10,075 nt of DNA from Acanthaster planci (Eukaryota > Echinodermata > Asteroidea > Valvatida > Acanthasteridae). The DNA lies in NCBI RefSeq assembly GCF_001949145.1, contig NW_019091546.1, forward strand, positions 231,708-241,782, read 5' to 3'. Under the pieces are notes generated by a model. It worked only from the letters and a program-made list of their open reading frames with translations. It was not told the DNA's origin and ran no database searches. This document shows, piece after piece, positions 1-6,500 of the stretch. A program made the translations under genes and the position numbers. How positions within the stretch are numbered: position 1 is the stretch's first letter; every line of letters begins with the position of its first letter.

Positions 1-366
1 TTTATTCTGGACAGGTCCGATTGATTCAAAGTCAGAACAACAGCTAAATATTTGTAATCTAGTGTGGCCGTTTATACCTTTTGGATCATTTTTACTGCGG
101 ACATATCAATCTTGACATTTCAAGGGAAAAGCATAAGAAAGAACAAATACTGTGTGTAGCATGGAAAAAACAACTTTCCGCACTCCACCACTAGAGGGCA
201 CTAAAACGACCAAACAAGCTCACGCTGTTTCTGACAGGCGGGCACACGGTGGCGAGGCATAGTGTGCACTGTCAGTGCAGGCCTTAATTGAACTCTTGAT
301 ATTGAGTGTCTGGCGAAATCTCTTTGAAGACTGGCCAATAACGCCCACTTTTCTCCTCTCTGTCAG
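1..366 (+). other. NCAPD3: Intron upstream of exon A (3' part)
   Basis: No coding exon with homology to CAP-D3 was seen. The stretch is AT-rich apart from the region around 180-260, holds one CTCF-like motif (188-202), and ends in the pyrimidine tract of the exon A acceptor. Short reading frames on both strands cross the splice site and look like chance. Confidence 0.75.
188..202 (+). promoter_or_regulatory. CTCF-like motif
   Basis: The 15 bases ccactagagggcact fit every position of the vertebrate-derived CTCF consensus CCASYAGRKGGCRSY. That consensus has eight fixed and seven two-fold positions, so a chance match in 10 kb on two strands would be rare (about 0.002 under equal base use). CTCF is conserved in most bilaterians, but no binding data are visible, and this word also occurs within repeats. 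Confidence 0.4.
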
Positions 367-530
367 GCCCTGGAGAACATTCTCCGTCTCCCCGGCAGCA
401 CTGTCACCGCCAACGAGCTGCGGATCCTTCACAATGCCTGCCTGGACCCGGCGCTGTCCGTCCGCAAGCAGGCCATCGTTTCGCTCACCATGCTGCTGAT
501 GGAGAAGAAGACGAGTGTGCCCCTGCAGAA
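367..530 (+). CDS. NCAPD3: NCAPD3 exon A (HEAT repeats)
   Basis: The acceptor is a pyrimidine tract (ctcctctctgtcag) ending at 366, and the donor is AA|GTAAGA at 531. The exon encodes window residues 1-54 plus two bases of a lysine codon. It starts ALENILRLPG and contains a typical second HEAT helix, DPALSVRKQAIVSLTMLLME, with the usual D..VR..A...L spacing. Composition is rich in third-position G/C, unlike the flanking introns. It begins in phase 0, so the upstream exon should end on a complete codon. Confidence 0.9.
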
Positions 531-3500
531 GTAAGACCTCCGGCTGATCTCATGAAACACGGCGTAACCTCACGTTGAGCATTAGCTTCATGCTGCGAAT
601 TTGCGGTGTAGCGGTGCCGAGTTTTCAATTGTCTTAAACATCTTTGGTGTTCCTGTGAAATCTTACAGTAGTTATTGAATAGTCTTTATATTGGTTTAGC
701 TGGCTTAGCCTGCCAGATTGAAAAAGTTTTGTCTTTTCTTCAAGTTCTTTCCCAGCTAAACAAGTTTTTCATCATCCACACTTAACTTAAACTTTTCGCG
801 TACTTGTATAAATCTCGATAAGTTGAGCAACGACGAACCTTAACGGGAAGGTGCTTAGGTGATAAAACTGTCCAAAACTGAGCCATAAAAATACAAAAGG
901 TAATCCTGTATGATTACGTGTGTTGAAGGCATTAGCACGAGAACCAGCGTGTGAACCAACACGTGCCCGTGTACTCCATCCATTTACCCTACACTTCCTG
1001 ATTCAAAATGACGTCACTCTTCGGTACTTCCTGCACAACCTGACCTCCGACGTTTCGCCGCGTGGCATTTTTTTTGCATTTTCCAGAGTCTGGCTCCAGA
1101 GCGTCCTGCCCGGAGTGATGGATCGAGAAGTGTCAGCCCAAGAAAAATGTCTGCAGGTAACGCTGCCAATGACGTACAGAATTAACAGTGAGACAGTGCT
1201 GTAAGGCAGGCTGTATTACACTGCACAGCTACACAAATACTTCAATTCTCTATTCTCTGGTCATCATGAGAAGCAGGGAACAAGATCAAACCATTAAACA
1301 GGTTATCAGACTTCATGAGTGGAGTGGAATGAAGAAAACTTTCATTAGGTGATGGAAAGAATGTTCTTTCGCATGATTTATGACCGATAAACCAATCTGA
1401 AGCATTTACAATGTATTTGTTTTATACAGTGCCTGGATATTCTCTTTTGTACAAATCGTTGTTGTCCTCGCAGCACAGAGTCATCGCTTTCATGCTTATC
1501 AAAGCAGGTGCATGTTTTCCTGGGTATCTTACAAATTTCTCTTATCAGTTGCACCGGTCAGAGAGCGTCGTCAGTTTAAAAGGAAAAACTGACGTTTTGT
1601 ATTTATCACAAGCTCTCTGCATTACAGCGCTTATTCATGTGAAACTAGTTGCGTTGCTTTTGTGGTGTGAGCCCACCATAAATGTTAATATTTTTTTTCA
1701 ATTCACCAATCAGATGGCAGGGATTCATTCAGACAGAGTTTGTGATACAGTTTGTAAGAATAGGTTGATCACTTCACAGTTTCAATTGGGAAACATCCTC
1801 TTGGAACGTAAAAGATTGGACATGTTCTAAGGCTGCTCGTGACTTTAATTGGTTGAGGCTGGAAATAATACATGCTCTTTAGGAAGCCACTGGCTTGGGA
1901 CCGCAGCCACTTCTCATGGGTTCATGTGCTATATGTTCTGGCGTGGTTGGTTTGGGACTCGGTGTAGCTCCAGGAGTTGCATGAATTCTTGCACTGGTGT
2001 AACAAGTGTTTGTGCCCTGTACGTTTGCGGCAGCTTCTGAAAGAGGTTTTGCTGGATGGCATCGCGGCTCGTAGCCACAGCGACAATGAGGAATCACGAC
2101 TGTCATGGAACCTGCTCGGTCTTCTCTCTGCGAATGACTCCGGAGATCTGAGGTGAGATAAGTTTTAATTGGACAAAGGCAATGTCACAACCCCCCCCAT
2201 GGGGAGTGAAAATCCTATTTACAACTTCCCAAGCAACATTTGCATGTTAGTTCTTGTCATATTGAAATCTGTCAACATTTTGTTAGTCCAAAACATGACC
2301 AGGGTTTTGAACACACAGAAAGCTACATGGTCTGCTGATGTTTTTTTCACAATTAAACCAGAATCCAAAGTTATAGTTAAATTTGTCAAAGGGGATTCAT
2401 GGTTGAGTTGCCGAGTGCCATCTTGGGAATTACTCCAGTCAATGGCCATGTTAGTTTTATAATTTTTTTTTTTTTCGAAAGTCTTTGATACAGAGCCATG
2501 TTAACTTCGTTGTCGGCTTTCTTCCCATCTCTCCTCTATTTCACAGACGCTACCTGCCGAGGGCTTGTCAGCTGTGGGCCAAGCAGAAACTGCTGTCCAG
2601 CAGTTTGGTCCGAGCACTGACGTCCCACATTAACCATGAGAATGACCAGGTAATAAAGAAGGGCTGGTCCAGGAGGCCAAGTCCACAATTTTGCGCACGC
2701 CGTGTTCCACATGTAACAGTTACTTAATCGTGGTGGTTGTCATTTGACTGTTTAAAGGCATCCAGAGCTGCCAACCAGTGTGACTTTATCGTATTTTGTA
2801 CGATTTTTCAGTGACAATATGAGACTGCGATTTTTCTCAATAAAATATGATTTACCCAAAAAAGTAAGTTTGTAGTTATTTTAGGTTTTTACCTATTGTT
2901 TGGCGTGAAAATTGACGTTTTTCACAAGTTAATTTTGCGCAGCAACATCAGTCGTTGGGGATGTCGGAAATGCCATGCAAATGCATGCAAGCCACAGGAC
3001 GCGCGTGGTGTCCATCCACGAGGCCGTCTATTGTCCGTTGCTGCTGTCTTTGTGCTGTTCGTCTGTGCGCCATGTACATGTATAAGCATGTGCGCCGCGC
3101 TCGCGCGATCATTCTGCTTTGGGATTTATGCAACAGTGAAGAATAGGACATGATTTGTAAGGTAAAATCGCAGGATTTTGTCAGCTCTGGGCATCTGCAT
3201 GAAAAATGCCCTTGAAAAATTAGAAGCTGTTTCTACGGGGCCCATTCTGTTGGCACCCAGGCGGTGTGCATGCTTGAAATTCTTCCTTGACCAATAGGTA
3301 GTGGTCAATTTGCCGAAGTGCTAGCGCGCTCGGGTCGAGACAACTGCGTGAGTGTAATAGCCCCTCTGAGTGGCGTCTCGTTGGATCTGTCTATGAGAGA
3401 TAGAGGGAGGGTGTAGGTTGGACAATTTGGTCAGTCCAACCATGATCTGTGCAAAAGTTCTCCTAGCTGAAGTGCAAACAGTGATAACAGACATAAAACC

Positions 3501-6500
3501 TTGCCCATTATCTCATTCATGTTGCTCCAAAACTGAAGTCCATTATGATGTCATCCTGATGTCTCACACTGAGTGGCATTTAGGCCACGCCTGCACACAG
3601 TTTGGCGTTGCATATCTAGTTTGGACGTTCTTGTGTTTATTCTTGTTTAGAAATCTCAACCAAAATATTTGCATGTCTTTCACTGTGAACACTTTTTTAA
3701 CTAGATATTTGTTGATGGTTTCCTTGACTGTTTCTCTTTCTTGTGATAACAACACCTCCAAACCTCTGAACCTGTTTTTCAGAGGAAAAAAGTACATGGG
3801 TGTGGTCAAGTTCATACATAGTCAATGTCCAATCACTCCTTTTGCCGAATGAGAAATCTTTCAATCACATTCTCTTTGTCGGTATCATGTTTAAAGTATT
3901 ATTTAGGAGTGAATGCAGTGATTTGTCGTGCTTCTGAATGACTTCCCAACTTTGGACCTCATTTCCCAAAGGCGGCGTGGCTCCTGTTGGCTGAGGTTGC
4001 GCCCTGCTCACCTACCTTTGACTCCGCCATCATCCAACATGCCTGGGATCGCTACAAGCGGGCCGACTCCCCAGTCCAGCTGGTCACTCTGCAGCGCGTG
4101 CTGTCAGTCGTGGGCAGTCTGGCCGGTCGCTTCAATGAGGAGGCACGGCAGGCGATGATCGGCGATATCAAGGAGAGGCTGCTGGCCTTCGATGCCTCAC
4201 CGGAGCTGAGCGGATCGCTGGTGACTGCCCTCAACAAAGTGAGATGAATTTCATGGGGGCTTTCCTGTCCATTCCACTTTAAGTTGAAGTGCGCCCTCGC
4301 TGGCAAAGGAGACACAGGCTGTTTGGAAGTTTCAACCAGACCCGTGCGCATGCCCAACGCACGCACAATACCATACATTTCCCTCGCGTTCAGTGCGCCA
4401 TGCACCAAACGTACATAAATCTGTGCGCACGTGTGGATGATAAAAATGTTTTTATTCCATTTCACCCTTCCAATGTTCAAATTGCTCCAAGACGAATTTC
4501 GCTTGCTGTCTGAAAGGCCAATTTTGTGATTTCAACAACAATGAGGTATCAAAGTTTGATCACCACACTTAAGTGCCACATCGAGAAAATTTGTCATTAA
4601 AATTCAAGATCATCTAAGGTGTTACTGAATGTCAGTGTCCAGAGATCAAATTCGTCTTTTATCATTCACTTGTATACTTTTGAAACTAAAGTGGTGTTGT
4701 GTTCTGAAGCATTTCCTTGTGTTATCAAGACCTGCATGTATTTTATACCACAGTAGATTACAAACAAAGGAGAGAATACTCACAAGTATATTTCCCTGTG
4801 CATGCACAGTGCACAATTGTTTGACAAGTTTCTCTTTAATACCAATACACAGAATCGTTTAGGGCTATGCTGAATTTTCAAATGTTTGGATATTGGATTG
4901 ATCATGGTGTATGACTTGAAGGGTTTCATGGTGAAAGAAATTAGATGAGTAAAATGAGTGCGGTTCCACCATGTATGAATCTCTTGAGTATGTTTGGTTT
5001 AACCAACCACACGTACTCAGGAAAGTGATTCATATATGGTGCCACCGCAGTCATTTTACTCATCTGATCATGGTGTAGTCGAATGTTTTGTCTTGTAGAT
5101 CACATATCTTTGTACAAACATGTACAAATTATTTTGTTTCTGCTTTTGTGAGAATTTGGTCCAACTGAATATTTGATCAACCGTATAATAGATCTAATGA
5201 AGGTCAAGTATTTCATTATTCTAAGTGTCACAGCTTTAGTATTGTTAATTTTAATATGTTTTCCAATGTTGTCTAGCTGTGCCTCGCGGTCGACGGCACC
5301 GTAGACAAGACCAGCGCCCTCATGGAAACCATCGCGGAGGACGTCCTGCAGGCGTGCCACGCCTACCTGTCCAAGGTCATCCTGGAGGACAGCCCCACCC
5401 AGGTCCGGGTGTGCGAGGAGACGCTGGTGCGCCACCTGGGCACCCTGGGGGAGGTGGCCCGCCTCTGCCCGGCCAAGACGTCCCGTCGGGTCTTCATGCT
5501 GGTCCAGTCGCTGCTGGCCGGGCCCACCCGAACAGAAGGCAAGTTGGGGGGGGGCCACCATTGTGCTGTCCATTTTCTGAATGATTTAGTATTCCAGTAT
5601 TTGAAAGTGCCTCTGACCTCCGACCTCCTCCGGAGCTCGCCAAATACTTTTTTCAGGCATTAGCCGCAGTTGCCTGCTTCACCCGTCATCAAAAGTCGCA
5701 TAGGCACAGCCTTTAGTTAAAACTGGCATACAATGGTCGACGTTCCCTCGTGCCCGCTGTATTTGATACCGTAACTGTGTTGGCACCGCACTCGTACGCA
5801 CATTCTTCAGCTTGACGTGTACATTTAGCAAATCAAGACACCCTATTTGGTCAAAGAGGCATATAACGCTCGCCTACCACCTGTCCACGAGAGTTGCGCC
5901 ACCGCAGTAATGGCTCCTTGTTCTGGTTGTGGACAACATTTTTACTTAGCCGGCCATTATTTTGGACATGCCATGTGCAACAGTAGGCACTGGTTATTTA
6001 AGGGATATTAGCTTGCAGATAGTCTGAGGTACGGGGATTGAGATTTGTCAGGATATTTCCTGATGTCAGGAATTTTCCCACAGAAGTTGATTGAGAGCAC
6101 ATGACATGGGTGTTTGAAGGGGTATTTCAAGGGTACCTTCAGGCAGACACAAATGGACACCACGGACCCTACGCTTCTTTGGGCCCTTGAAACCTCCTGC
6201 GACTTGTTTGCAGATGTTTAATTTTCCCCTCTAGTTTCACCCCGAAGTTATCAAATGTTTGGGTCGTTAACTTTCAGAAAAATTCATTTAACTTCGATTT
6301 GTGACACACAGGCAAACCGTGCATTGTTTTTCATTTTAAAAAGTTTGCTGCCGGAAAAGTTGACCTTTGCGTATGGAAGCATCCACATCTGTTTTCATCT
6401 GTCTTTTAACGTCAGATTTTCTTACCCGAAAAAGCTGCTGGGGGGCAGGGTTTGTACCCGCGAATTCTTCAACTTAGAAATGGTGTTTTGACCCTGCCAA

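Larger units (their letters stand above)
2650..3971 (+). other. NCAPD3: Intron D-E
   Basis: The longest intron, 1,322 bp, GT-AG. It holds a 427-bp inverted-repeat transposon relic (2763-3189), a short perfect hairpin (ggttggac with gtccaacc, 3416-3441) and the minus-strand copy of a dispersed repeat (3662-3785). The 144-codon frame at 3418-3852 overlaps that repeat and has no family resemblance I recognise. Confidence 0.75.

Noticed and set aside
1411-1830. 139-codon open frame in intron B-C
   Set aside because: It has intron-like AT-rich codons, no motif, and no splice-compatible homology with CAP-D3.
2652-2657. AATAAA directly after the exon D donor as an intronic poly(A) signal
   Set aside because: The hexamer overlaps donor GTAATAAAG and is common in AT-rich introns. 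No supporting downstream element was evident.
2971-2990. Octamer word atgcaaat as a POU-factor site
   Set aside because: A single 8-mer inside the transposon relic is expected by chance in AT-rich DNA.
3418-3852. 144-codon open frame in intron D-E
   Set aside because: It overlaps the dispersed repeat on the opposite strand and shows no recognisable family. It starts within a small hairpin.
4273-4310. Second CTCF-like site around gcgccctcgctgg
   Set aside because: On the minus strand it is one base short of the consensus spacing between ccagc and the gggc core.
4052-4480. 142-codon open frame on the minus strand
   Set aside because: It overlaps exon E in antisense and runs into the intron. 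No domain was recognised.
5100-5573. 157-codon open frame on the minus strand
   Set aside because: It is antisense to exon F and continues into the AT-rich intron. Open frames opposite GC-rich coding exons are common, and the plus strand has clear CAP-D3 homology.
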